In this document: positions 33,201 through 42,727 of the stretch, in pieces
How positions within the stretch are numbered: position 1 is the first letter of the stretch
Layout: each line of letters opens with the position of its first letter
Source of the DNA: Hyaloscypha bicolor E
Taxonomy: Eukaryota > Ascomycota > Leotiomycetes > Helotiales > Hyaloscyphaceae
Reading direction: 5' to 3'
Length of the DNA stretch: 64,000 nucleotides
NCBI RefSeq assembly: GCF_002865645.1
Contig: NW_020194515.1
Coordinates: forward strand, 1,581,319-1,645,318
The notes under the pieces: generated by a model
What the model was told of the DNA's origin: nothing
The model's database searches: none
The model's input: only the letters and a program-made list of their open reading frames with translations
Made by a program: the position numbers and the translations under genes

Positions 33201-35600
33201 ATTACTAGTTTAAATATAATACCCGGCAGGCTATAGTATTAGTTATCTAATTACTATAAATAGTAATAGATATTTCTTTAATTTATAACTCTATTTCTCA
33301 AATATATAATTAATTTCATTAATAATAACTAATTCGACCAAATTACTAGGGTCTTTAATACTTAATTAGAAAATAACTACTCTAATAAAATAGCGGAAAT
33401 AGTTTAATAGCTTAACTATTTTAAGAGTATTAAGATCTAGCTCTTTCTTTCTTACTTGGTATTTGGCTTTCCTTATAAGAAGATCTTATAAAGAAATAAG
33501 AAATATATTTTTTTACTTTTCGGGTCTAGTTTTACTAGTTCTTTTTAGGATCCTAGTTAAAATATCTTTGGAATAATTAGCTTTTTAATATTTCTTATTA
33601 AAATATCGGATTTTCTAAATAAGATCTAGCTAATTTATCTTATGGTTCTCTAGCTAATAGAATTAATTCCATTAATAGTCTAGTAAAATATTATATTTTA
33701 CTAGCTATTTCCTTTCCAGAATTATATTATAAGAGCTAAGGTTAGTAATAAGCAGGTATTATTAAGTTTAGGAATATTAATTAATAGCTAGATTTATAAT
33801 AGCTAGATATTAAATAGCTTTACTAAGTTATTTATTAAAACCTTATAAGGAAATAAGGGTTTTAAGTTTATATAAGGATATTTATAATACTTTTATTAAG
33901 GGGCAAATATGCTTTTAGTTAGTTAGAGTATATATATTTATTCTAGTATTTACTAAGTACTAGAAAGTTATAATTTTGCTTTTTTAGTATACTTAATAAT
34001 TAATAAGGAACTAGTTCTTACTAATTAGTTAAGTGAAATCTATAGGTTCTTAGTAAAGTTCTTATTCTAGAAGAACTACTTTTATATCTAGAGCTAGACT
34101 TTTCCCGACTTATTAATATTATATTTCTTATTAGATAGTAAGTAGGAGTTAGTATTTTTATTATCTATTCCTAAATTATTAGCTTTCTCTAAATAATTCT
34201 CTTTAATAGGTATAACTTTATTAAAGTTAGGATAGGTACTTTTTATATATCCAGGCTTTCTATAGCCATAATAATAAAGACCCTCTAGCTAGTCTAGTTT
34301 TTTCTTAAATTCTCGGCGGACTACTTTCTTTAGCTATAAGAATACCGGCCACTAAGGTTAATCCGTTAGATATAGGGTTACTATAGCTTCTTGGATCCCG
34401 GCAGGCTTTCTAGCCCGAGGTAATATTTAATAGCAAGTAGTTTCTACTAGTTATTTTTCCTGAAATTACTAATTTTTAATTAAGAGAAGCCTATTCTCTT
34501 ATTTTATATACTACTTAGTAAGGTCTCTAGAAATATTAAACTTCTTATTACCTAAGCTCTTAAATAGCTCGAGATTTATTTTATTTATTAAATTATTATA
34601 TTAGTTATCCGGTAACTTCTCTAGTTTTATTATTAAGTAAATAAACTTTATTTAGAATACCGGGAATAGCTTATTTCTTTATCTCAGGTACTAGTATACC
34701 TTTTTTATTTCCTAGTACTTTATTTCTTTACTTTTATTATAAGCTTATTAGAGGATTTTAAAGATCTATTTAGTAATTAAAATCTATTTAACTAATTCAG
34801 GTTCTAGTTAATTACAAATAAAGTTATAGGTATTTCCGGTAACTAGTTATATTATATAAGCAATTTTTAGTAATTTGCTATTAAATTTAGAGAAGTTCTA
34901 TATTAATTTATTTCTTATATTAAATATCTAATTATTAATCTAATAATTATTCTTATTTATAAATAAGATAGGATTCTTAATTCTAATAAGCTATAATTAA
35001 TTACTATAAACTAAAAATAAAAGGAAGCCTTAGTATTAGCTTCCAAATAGTTCTCCTAATAAGGATCTATAATATTCCTAAATATTTGCCTACTTAGATC
35101 TCTACTTTATTACTTCTTCTTATACTAGTCTTTTCCTTATATAAAGTTAACCGGTAATTACCTCTAGCTTATTAACTTTCTTAGTAAGTTAGTTAATATA
35201 TAAGTAATATTTCTAGTAATATTTCGCTTATTTATTAGCTATAAGGCAGTATTTATTAATAAGATTATCCTATATAAGTAATCTTTACTAGGCCTTATCT
35301 ATTTTCGGAATATTTATACTAATTTTGAGTTCCAAGTTAGCTAGCTATTTCTTAATATCTTTTTCCGGAATAATATTATAATAGCTTTCCTAGTAATATA
35401 GGTTTATAATATTAAAGTCTGGCTTCTCCGTTTTATTATACTAGGGCCTCTTATCTAATATATCTATAGTAATAGTACTTGGCCCCGGGCTATCTATAGT
35501 AGCTTTAGAAGAGATATTAGCTATAGAGATAAGTACTAAGTAAGTTCTTCTTATTTAATATTAGTAAACTATAATTAATTATTATCTTATCCAGTTTTAA
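30300..35600 (-). pseudogene. Outer Gypsy gag-pol remnant
   Basis: Minus-strand gag (zinc knuckle about 34,250), reverse transcriptase (about 32,200-33,100), RNase H (about 31,850-32,200) and integrase (about 30,300-31,450; remnants of the STAYHPQTDGQTE block near 30,930-31,000). All frames are broken by TAG/TAA. The 5' end of the gene is at the right, next to the LTR at 36,036. Confidence 0.7.
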
Positions 35601-36035
35601 GTTAGTAAACTAAAACCGACTATTATCTTTTCTTATTTTAAATTAGTAAACTACTACTAATTCTTCCTATACCAAGAAAGGAAGCCGGTTCTTTTACTCT
35701 TATTAGTATTAAGGAAATATTATCTACTCTAGTTAAGGATCAGGCTTTAAGATTAACCGGATTATAAAGGACAATATCTTTCTTCTTTTATATTAGTAGA
35801 GAACTAATTACTAGGAGAGAGATATTATCTACTCTAGTTAAAGATTAGGCTCTGAGATTAACTAGGTTATAAAGGATATTATATTCCTAGTTAAGCTTTC
35901 TAGTTCTTTATAGTTCGAGAAGGTTATTAAATATTAAAAGCAGTATTCTATCTTTACTTTCTAAGGATAAATACGAGTCCTTTGCCAGTAGTATTATATT
36001 GCCTCTATAGGCTAAGTCAAGTAAGCTTAGTATTA

Positions 36036-36240
36036 TATAATAGCGGGATTAATATAATAGTCAAAGGCTTAAAGTTTAAAGAATCTTATATATTAGAAAA
36101 TACTAAGCTATAAAATAAAGTAAAAAGAATACCTTAACCTTTAATATTATTCTATTCAAGTAATTCCGGCTTAGCTTCATTTTATACCTATTTCCAATAT
36201 CCTATCCTTAGTAAATCATGCCCTTACGCCAGCCGTTATA
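36036..36240 (-). repeat. 5' LTR of the outer Gypsy element
   Basis: TATAATAGCGGGATTAATAT at 36,036 to CAGCCGTTATA at 36,240, followed by GTAAG. Less mutated at its outer end than the left LTR. Confidence 0.85.
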
Positions 36241-36428
36241 GTAAGAATTTTCTTACTATTACCTATAGTAAGCCTTTAATCCCATATAGCTTCGTCTTTA
36301 GCAGACTAATTATTAGTAGGCTCTTTAGTAATAGGAGAGAATAAGAACTAAGTACTAGAGAAACGTACTCCTAATATAGTAATATTAAAATATTAATCTA
36401 TTTGGCTATAGGTGCGTTTACGAGGCAT
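36241..36428 (-). pseudogene. Transposase of the integrase-type transposon, N-terminal part
   Basis: ATG at 36428 opens MPRKRTYSQID, then (after TAA) YFNITILGVRFSST, (TAG) FLFSPITKEPTNN, (TAG) SAKDEAIWD and RLTIGNSKKIL, running straight into the LTR of the outer Gypsy element. The three internal stops sit where Gln or Trp is expected. The reading continues at 21,243 after the 15-kb insertion, which places the insertion inside this coding sequence about 62 codons from the start. Confidence 0.55.
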
Positions 36429-36524
36429 ATAAGGGGCTAGAGATAAATAAAGAATTAAAAGGAATATAGTAAAAGTAAGATAATAATTAAGAAGTATATA
36501 GAATTAGTAGTTTTGCTTAGAAAG

Positions 36525-36600
36525 CTAGTACTTATACTATAAACTATAAACTATATACTATAAACTATATATTATGAACTATATACTATAAACTGTATCT
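36525..36600 (+). repeat. Short AT-rich tandem repeat (ACTATAAACTATAT)
   Basis: About five degenerate 14-bp copies upstream (in gene direction) of the transposase start, between it and the 51-bp array. Confidence 0.7.
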
Positions 36601-36671
36601 AGGTAATAAAAAGGGAGCAGAGGCCCTATATATATCTAGAAGCTCTAGAGAAGTATCTTTACTCCTATTAT

Positions 36672-37086
36672 ATACTAAGAACTAAAGGGTTTTAGCTATT
36701 AGTCTTAAGGATATATTATTACATACTGAGAACTAAAGGGTTTCAGCCATTAGTCTTGAGGATATATTATTATATATTGAGAACTAAAGGGTTTCAGCTG
36801 TCACGAGACCGGGTCTCTGGGCTTGGAAAGCAAGGTAGAGTAGCTCTATTCCGAGGATTCTAAACTAAGGAGAGAAGCTCTTGAGTGCGGGAGCTTTGGT
36901 GTTCTAAATACTAGCCAGCCGTATGCGTCATCGCGATCACGTGACGCTAAATTTACTAGTGAAGCGGCAGAGCGTAACATCAGCCATTAGTCTCGAGAAT
37001 ATATTATTACATACTGAGAACTGAAGGGTTTTAGCTATTAGTCTTGAGGATATATTATTACATACTGAGAACTGAAGGGTTTCAGC
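36672..37086 (+). repeat. 51-bp tandem array, interrupted by a solo LTR
   Basis: Copies begin at 36,672, 36,723, 36,774, 37,011 and 37,062, each starting ATACTGAGAACTAAAGGGTT or a variant. Spacing is exactly 51 bp except across the solo LTR, where 237 equals 51 plus 181 plus 5. The array lies in the 5' region of the integrase-type transposon and may be subterminal or promoter repeats. Confidence 0.9.
36799..36979 (+). repeat. Solo LTR, 181 bp, not RIP-affected
   Basis: TGTCACGAGACCGGGTCTCT at 36,799 to GAGCGTAACA at 36,979, flanked by TCAGC on both sides (36,794-36,798; 36,980-36,984). Its GC content is normal while everything around it is AT-shifted, so it arrived after the surrounding decay. 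No other copy of this family was seen in the window. Confidence 0.85.
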
Positions 37087-37100
37087 CTCCTTAGGCCCGA

Positions 37101-37305
37101 AACCCCAATATTATGCGATTAATCAATCGGCTCTCCGATTAATTAATCGGTCCTCTAATTAATTAATCGGGACCCACTGTGGCTTACGAATCGTATTCCA
37201 TTTCCTATTGATTAATCGGAGTCCCGATTGATTAATCGGAGAGCCGATTGATCAATCGTAGCGCCCGATTCCTAAACCGCTCGTATTGATAGATGGGATG
37301 GAACA
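37101..37305 (-). repeat. Right terminal inverted repeat with palindromic sub-repeats
   Basis: Reverse-complement partner of 18,992-19,141. It contains six or seven copies of a near-palindromic CCGATTRATYAATCGG core (37,108-37,265), against two or three at the left end. Multiple short palindromes inside TIRs are typical transposase-binding sites; here that is inference. Confidence 0.8.
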
Positions 37306-37309
37306 GATC

Positions 37310-38252
37310 TTTACCGATCCACGCCCAGGTGAATAAATGGAAGGTGTAATTGTGTCACTGAGATAAGCCTGAAATCAAACGCCACCGTATCTATCTCACG
37401 TTTCAGTCTCAAAGTCTCGAAAGTAGACTCACTACCTCTTTCTCTCAAGCCATCTAAGTCATCTTAATACTATTGATCTTCTGGGACCTGTTGCTATTAT
37501 AAACACCCACACTCAAGCCAGAGATGCTAGGGAGGAAGGAATACGCGTAGAATCTCACTGGAATTGCACAATAGCGGACTAATTACTTGGAAGGTTGAAC
37601 TCAAGGACAATGAAAGGTGGCAGATTGACTCAAAACTTTTAATTAACAAGAAAGCACCGCTTTAATGAAGCGCGATTTGATGCCACTTAAATTCACAGGG
37701 TTCAATGTACTATGCTATGCACATCCAACCGAACAAGTTAGTCATTATATAACCTCCACTAATGCATTAGATTGTGAGATCAGAGAACCGCCTTCCGTGT
37801 TTTCTCAAGAAACGACACCAGCATATGGCGGATTCCATCGAGATCTACCCAGAAGCTGCACGACAGAAAGATCAATGTCCTTACTTGTATATGCCGTACT
37901 CTCCTTCGGCCTCTCTAGGTAATCCTCCATCGTTGCATATCTCATTCGTGTTTCCATGAAGGCATTTGGATTAAAACAATAACAGCCACCGACATCTGTG
38001 CTGTAGAAAGAATCGCGTCAGCCATGGTTGCTCGAGACGCCCAGATTTGCTTGACTAGACAGTCTGGAAGTAAATGATGGTCTTGGGTGAACACTTACTA
38101 TATTTCACCGTAGATGCTTATTCCATAATCAAAGGAGCAATGATAGCCTTTCAACTGCCACCAAATGTGGGTCCATTTTTCTCCTCTTATCCTTCAGATA
38201 AGATTGTCCGTTACCCTTCCTGAATCCACTCCACCTGTTCGAAGGGTCTCTG
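37310..38252. other. Right flank of the nest; one gene-fragment repeat, otherwise nothing
   Basis: Ordinary composition. Apart from the 3' fragment at 37,454-37,530 (listed separately), the frames at 37,665-37,959 and elsewhere show no family features. Confidence 0.35.
37454..37530 (-). pseudogene. 3'-end fragment of the Cys-rich secreted protein gene
   Basis: The last 13 or so codons (SQKINSIKMT plus TAG) and the following bases match the end of the gene at 39,923 (FQKIKSIKMT plus TAG). The plus-strand core is CTAAGTCATCTT.ATACT.TTGATCTTCTGG. Upstream coding exons are absent. It is a partial duplicate about 2.4 kb from the main copy and about 150 bp outside the transposon end. Confidence 0.6.
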
Positions 38253-38657
38253 CTAACAGAAGCTCTTCTGGAGTATATCTTGGGTATACGAAGCGCTCTT
38301 TTCGACGAGGATATTGAACGATTGCCAAAGACTGCAAGGACGGATAATTCGCACCCAATGCCATATGATCATTTCAACCGATTCTGGCTTTTCCCAGCAC
38401 ATACTTTCTGCCTGCCCCTGAAAACCCCGATGGCGTTAATTTCGCGATACATAGATATCGGTGATTTGAAATGAAGGGAGGAAACTCACAGTTCTGAGCC
38501 AAGCGTTCCGCTCCTCAAGCTCTTCTGCCGGGGTCATTGGTCCGGGAGACTTTGGTGGATTGTCCTGCTGAGGACCCTCCACGGAATTTTCTAACAACTT
38601 TTGATAACCCGCCTCAATTTCTTTGATCTTGCTTCGACGGCCACACTTAGCAAAACG
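38253..38657 (-). pseudogene. Two-exon gene relic, 5' end missing
   Basis: Exon a (38657-38490) reads RFAKCGRRSKIKEIEAGYQK, LLENSVEGPQQDNPPKSPGP, MTPAEELEERNAWLRT. Exon b (38417-38253) reads GQAESMCWEKPESVEMIIWH and so on to a stop. A GTGAGT...TTTTCAG intron of 71 nt joins them in phase 0. The first exon looks charged and coiled. There is no ATG upstream; repeated DNA (the 55-bp direct repeats) begins within 90 bases, so the 5' part was probably lost. No family identified. The ATG inside exon a could serve a shortened product. Confidence 0.35.
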
Positions 38658-38740
38658 CTAGAATAGACAGAGGAAATTCGTTCCTCCCTTTAAGAAGTTA
38701 ACTAGACAGAGCGCTAGTTCTGGGAGTTCTAAAGCTTATT

Positions 38741-38900
38741 TCTCTACTAATATTAGGACCTTAATAGGCTAGGGGCACCCCGTTCGGCGCCTCACGGCAT
38801 GTGGGGCACAACTGCGTACAAAGCACATCTATATTTAAAGTATATTCTCTACTAATACTAGGAGCTTACGAGGCTAGGGGCACGGCGTTCGGCGCCTCAC
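38741..38900 (+). repeat. 55-bp direct repeat, two copies
   Basis: 38,741-38,795 and 38,846-38,900 share TCTCTACTAAT.CTAGGA..TTA, AGGCTAGGGGCAC and CGTTCGGCGCCTCAC, 105 bp apart. It is probably part of an unidentified repeat that also shows a short GTCGAAAAAGAA..TACTTTAT resemblance to about 61,475. Confidence 0.75.
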
Positions 38901-39134
38901 AGGAGCGTATATATACGTATACCTTAAGTGCAGAAAGCGTACGTATATCCTTGAGGATATACTTCCTAAGTGATTACAAGTAAGGGACAGAGGGACGTAC
39001 GTCTTGCCTACCTTTTGTATACGTACCGGGGGCTAAAGAATAGCCGAAAAAGAAAGCCTTACTTTATGATAAAATTATAAAAATTAGCTTGCGAAGTACG
39101 GGGGAAGGGGGCTAGAATGGAATCCAATTCTCTA

Positions 39135-39182
39135 TTGCATAAGCACCCGTTCTAGGGTTTACCCAGAGAGGGTGCTTATGCA
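39135..39182. repeat. Hairpin-capable inverted repeat
   Basis: TGCATAAGCACCC and GGGTGCTTATGCA are perfect arms separated by about 20 bases. Isolated, with no adjoining gene. It could form a stem or be the footprint of a small element. Confidence 0.7.
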
Positions 39183-39382
39183 TTCTAATTAGAGTTGGCC
39201 TCCTGTCATTTCCCCTTTGGGCGTACACCCATGTTTTAGGAATGCTACGCGAGCAAAACAGGGGTGTTGCAGGGGTTGGCAGGGGCACACTGATTTTCTT
39301 TCCAATATGCGGATGTTGAGAGGGTAATTTTGGGGTCCTGCAAAAGAGCATATAATTGGTGTAAAAGCTAAGGTTTACAAGT

Positions 39383-39922
39383 GCCCAAAAATCAAGGTTT
39401 TATCCTTAGCGCCATCACGTGCCAAACTAGCCATTTTAATAGCGGAGATGTTGGCCCGGTTTAGTAAGTTCGATTCAAAAGCGGCTACGAAATAAACTTT
39501 GATTATATAATGGGGGGAATTCCTTGAGAAAAGAGACAGTGCGACTTAAATAATGCAGAATTCCTAGAAGCGAGGGTGCTTCCTTTCATTGAAGAATTTG
39601 GTAGACTGGCTAGTCCATCCTGAGCAAAAAGTAGGATCACGTGACATAAAAGCCCCCACGTCTGTTTCTCTTGACTTATTCGGCGCTATTCTTCTTGCAA
39701 ACACTTCTCCCGCACTGAAAGGGGGCAGTACATGATACCCCGAATCACTTCTTTGTAAATTCCATTTAATCTTCACTTATTCACGGTCAAGACGGCGAGT
39801 ATATGCAAGATCTCATTGAACGGACTCTAAAAATTCCAAAGTCAAATTCCACTACCTCATCTACCCCCTCCACCTCCAGAGACCTGAGGAGCCCGTCCTC
39901 AACCCCATCACGCCAGACTAGA
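39383..39922. other. Intergenic, nothing recognised
   Basis: No reading frame or repeat of note; 3' flank of the Cys-rich protein gene. Confidence 0.35.
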
Positions 39923-40367
39923 CTAAGTCATCTTGATACTTTTGATCTTCTGGAATCCATCGCTATACTTCACATTCACACTCTGACACTGCCCATTCTT
40001 ACCAATGTCAACCGAAGGGCCGCCGCAATCAGAGTCGGCGTAGACATGCATATCCGACAACGGCCCAATGGCCCATAAGAACGACACAGTTGTGCTGTCA
40101 ATGTTGTAGCATTTTTGAGCGACGGGAGCGGCGTGACAAGTTGGGACTTTACCACCAGAGTTGTCGAGACTGGGGATAGTACGGTTAGTAGATGTTTACG
40201 ATTGAAACTCAAGAGAAGGAAGGGGAAAGAATGTACCAGTTGGGTTTGGAGTATTGGCTCAGCTTGGATTTGGCTCGGACCTAGAGTTCTGGCGCTGGTG
40301 CTGGTGCAGCGAGGGAGAGAGCGCTGAATGCCATAATGGCTGAGATGAGGGAGTTGGTGAATTGCAT
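39923..40367 (-). pseudogene. Small Cys-rich secreted protein gene with a premature TAG
   Basis: Exon 1 (40367-40237) starts MQFTNSLISAIMAFSALSLA, a clear signal peptide ending AAPAPAPEL. It then meets TAG (40,281-40,283) and continues in frame VRAKSKLSQYSKPN. Exon 2 (40169-39923) follows a 67-nt intron (GTACAT, branch CTACTAAC, CCCCAG; phase 2). It encodes CLDNSGGKVPTCHAAPVAQK, then CYNIDSTTV, YADSDCGGPSVDIGKNGQC and the end KIKSIKMT. The whole would be 125 codons with five cysteines in the mature part, like small secreted proteins of plant-associated moulds. The flawless intron and downstream frame show that the TAG, placed just after the predicted leader, is a recent nonsense change (or a base-call error). 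A truncated 3' copy lies at 37,454. Confidence 0.65.
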
Positions 40368-42727
40368 TCTGATTGTGGAAGTTTGAGGGCGAACTGAAAG
40401 TGATTGCAAGGTAAATTTTTGGTGGAAAGGTGGATTGGATGGTCGGTTGTTGTCGAGAGAGTTGGAAGTGGATGCTGGATGGGAACTGATGAAGTGAAAA
40501 AGGTCGCCCTTTATAGATCTTTTGAGAGACCCGAGGAGGCAGTGCAGCTGATGCTCGCCCATGGCTGGGAGCTAGTTGATGGTATTGCGATCTGTTCTTA
40601 GCCATTGGAGACGCCCAGGGAAGACTCAGGATGCTACCGAGCAGGCATGATGGGAGCTTGCCCTGGCGCAGCTTGACGATGATCTGCTTCCAAAGTGCAA
40701 TTTTTTTGTCACAAATGTTAGAATCTCAATATAAACAGGAAGGAGACCTTTCGAAGTGGGTCTAGAGCAGGAATTGTACGAACGTGATCTGTTGAGAACT
40801 CTCCGCGGGAGATAAATGTCGAGCATAAGGCTTCTCAGCCCCTCCGCTTCTTGCAGGGCGATCGTCCTGAAGACCCTGATTGGAGGGATGTTGCGGGAGA
40901 GGCGTTAGAAGTAAGCCAATCAGCACTGGTCGATCGCTTGATGGAGTCGCCCCTAATCGGAAGCGAAAGAATGTGGGGATGGGCCGCACCAACTGAAGTA
41001 GCAGGATTGTACAATCCTCATGGATCTCCAACCGCGACACAGCCTACAGGCTCTGAAACACCAAGTCTACTTCTAAGCCCCCGGGAGGATTTATATTAAG
41101 ATACCTTAGATCAATCAATTCTTCTCGCTTCAGAAGTTTGGCCGAGAAATATTGTATGACTTCGATACGGGCACGGAAGCGACGACATGAATAGGTTTGA
41201 GTTGATGTACGCCGCCGATTATTTGAGAACCGAGGCAGGAATAACAACTCAGGCGGCAATGGTGTTTAGGAACCGGGCTGGAACTGACAGTGAGTTAATC
41301 AATTGCAAGAACTTAACTTCATTCCTTCCTAAGAAACTCAATCGCTTGGCCAAGAGCAAATACGGATCCAGATCGACATTTGAGGGCATTTGGATAGATG
41401 AATTATTGGAACTAAATAGAAACCATTCCCCCATTCTTCTGGGTGAAGGGGTCCTTTCGCCTCCTTCGATCACGACAACAAAAAGAATTCTTAATTACCA
41501 CGTGATCCGAAATGGTCACGTGCTTTGAATCTGACAGAGAAGGTTCGGATCTATGGGGGGTTTTTCTTGATGGAATAGAGCAGGAGAGAAGCTTTACATC
41601 CCCAAAGAAGTTCCGAAAAGGAGAGAGCTTCGCGTCTTACCGGAGTCGTAGTATTACGAACATTTTGTCCTCCTGCTCGTGGTGCCTCGACGCACAAAAA
41701 CGGGATGTAGCAGCTTCAGACACCGTACGGCTCCAGATCTAGTCCTAGCTATTGAATAGAAACATTGTCGATACGAAGTAATAAATTTAGCGATTGAAAT
41801 GTTGCTCTGTAGGCCACTGGAGCTGTGAGCTCCCACGACAGCTTTTTGGACACTCGTCACTGTGGACATTCATCGCAGAACCCTGCATCAAGCAGGCATA
41901 CCCCTAAAGAGGCTCCTACATATGCTCCCGCACCGTGCATCATCGCGCATACAAACACAAACTGACCCTCTGGCAATTTGTCTTCCAAATAATTGGTACT
42001 ACCAGGTACCTTTCTTCGTTGAGGCTGCTCAACGAAAACCTGATCGAGACCCTGCCAAAAACTTCGCGATCCACTTCCCAGCCACCACCAAGAATGCGCA
42101 GAGGGAGCCTACCAACCACCGTCATTCTTAATAAACACACGTGAAATTCAGGTAGACTTCCTGATCTATCTTCACGAGAAACCATCTCTGTATTCCATCA
42201 CAACAATATATTGCCTTGATCATTTGACAGCTTTGCCAGAGGACGAACTATCGATTTTCCACACTTGGATTTCAGGGCCACTCAGCGATAAGCAGATAAA
42301 CCCCGCCCCGCCCCGCCACCATCGAAAGGCCTCACAGGTCTCAGCCCCCTCGGCCGCAGATCAGTGTCTTCAGCTTCACCGCTGGCAGCTCCCGCCAGCT
42401 CCTCACCAATTCTCTCTGCCTCAAGAGCTATTCGGTCTCCAGTAAACCACCTTTCTCCAAGATACTGACCTCAATCACCAAACCCGTCCCCGTCGTCGCA
42501 ACCAAATCACCCGATCGTCAGCTTCCGCGTACCTGCGACTCAGCATCCGCGATATCCCTGCCAACGCATAAACGTCGGATCAAGCGAGGCGCATTCTCTC
42601 GTCCATTAACGTGGATACGTCCGTTGGAATCAAGAGCTTCTCGCCAGTAAAAAGCTCCTCGACTGGCTGGAAACGGAAGGGACCACCGGACGAGATTCAT
42701 GCGAGCGACACTGCCTCGTCCTGAACT
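40368..42727. other. 2.4-kb region without a supported gene
   Basis: Frames of up to 113 codons occur on both strands (for example 41,187-41,528 plus) but lack recognisable motifs or splice structure. A CCCCGCC triplet repeat at 42,301-42,316 and CT-rich sequence near 42,400 probably belong to the promoter and leader of the gene starting at 42,728. Confidence 0.4.

Larger units (their letters stand above)
21244..36240 (-). mobile_element. Ty3/Gypsy retrotransposon (outer), RIP-degraded, with a nested element
   Basis: Two 205-bp LTRs in the same orientation (21,244-21,448 and 36,036-36,240) bound the element. The flanking 5-mers ATAAG (21,239-21,243) and GTAAG (36,241-36,245) differ by one transition. 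The coding strand is minus. A gag zinc knuckle lies near 34,210-34,290, reverse transcriptase near 32,200-33,100 (AYINNILIFSKNKK, EFEVFKITFLGFIIS, LFLGFYNFYYRFI) and the integrase catalytic region near 30,900-31,100. Leaving out the nested element, its own length is about 8.0 kb. LTR 62,261-62,465 is a nearly unmutated relative. It inserted into the transposase gene of the surrounding DNA transposon. Confidence 0.8.
18992..37305 (-). mobile_element. Integrase-type DNA transposon (Ginger-like), carrying nested LTR elements
   Basis: The ends TGTTCCATCCCATCTATCAA (18,992) and its exact reverse complement (ending 37,305) start inverted repeats that extend about 150 bp on the left and 205 bp on the right. 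GATC lies on both sides (18,988-18,991; 37,306-37,309), a 4-bp duplication. Removing the nested Gypsy element, the solo LTR and their duplications leaves about 3.1 kb. That remainder has one minus-strand gene, split at 36,241/21,243, whose product retains a retroviral-integrase core. TGT...ACA ends, a 4-bp duplication, and a Gypsy-like integrase without reverse transcriptase are together the definition of Ginger-type cut-and-paste transposons. The copy is RIP-degraded. Family assignment is inference; the TIR and TSD are directly visible. Confidence 0.75.
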
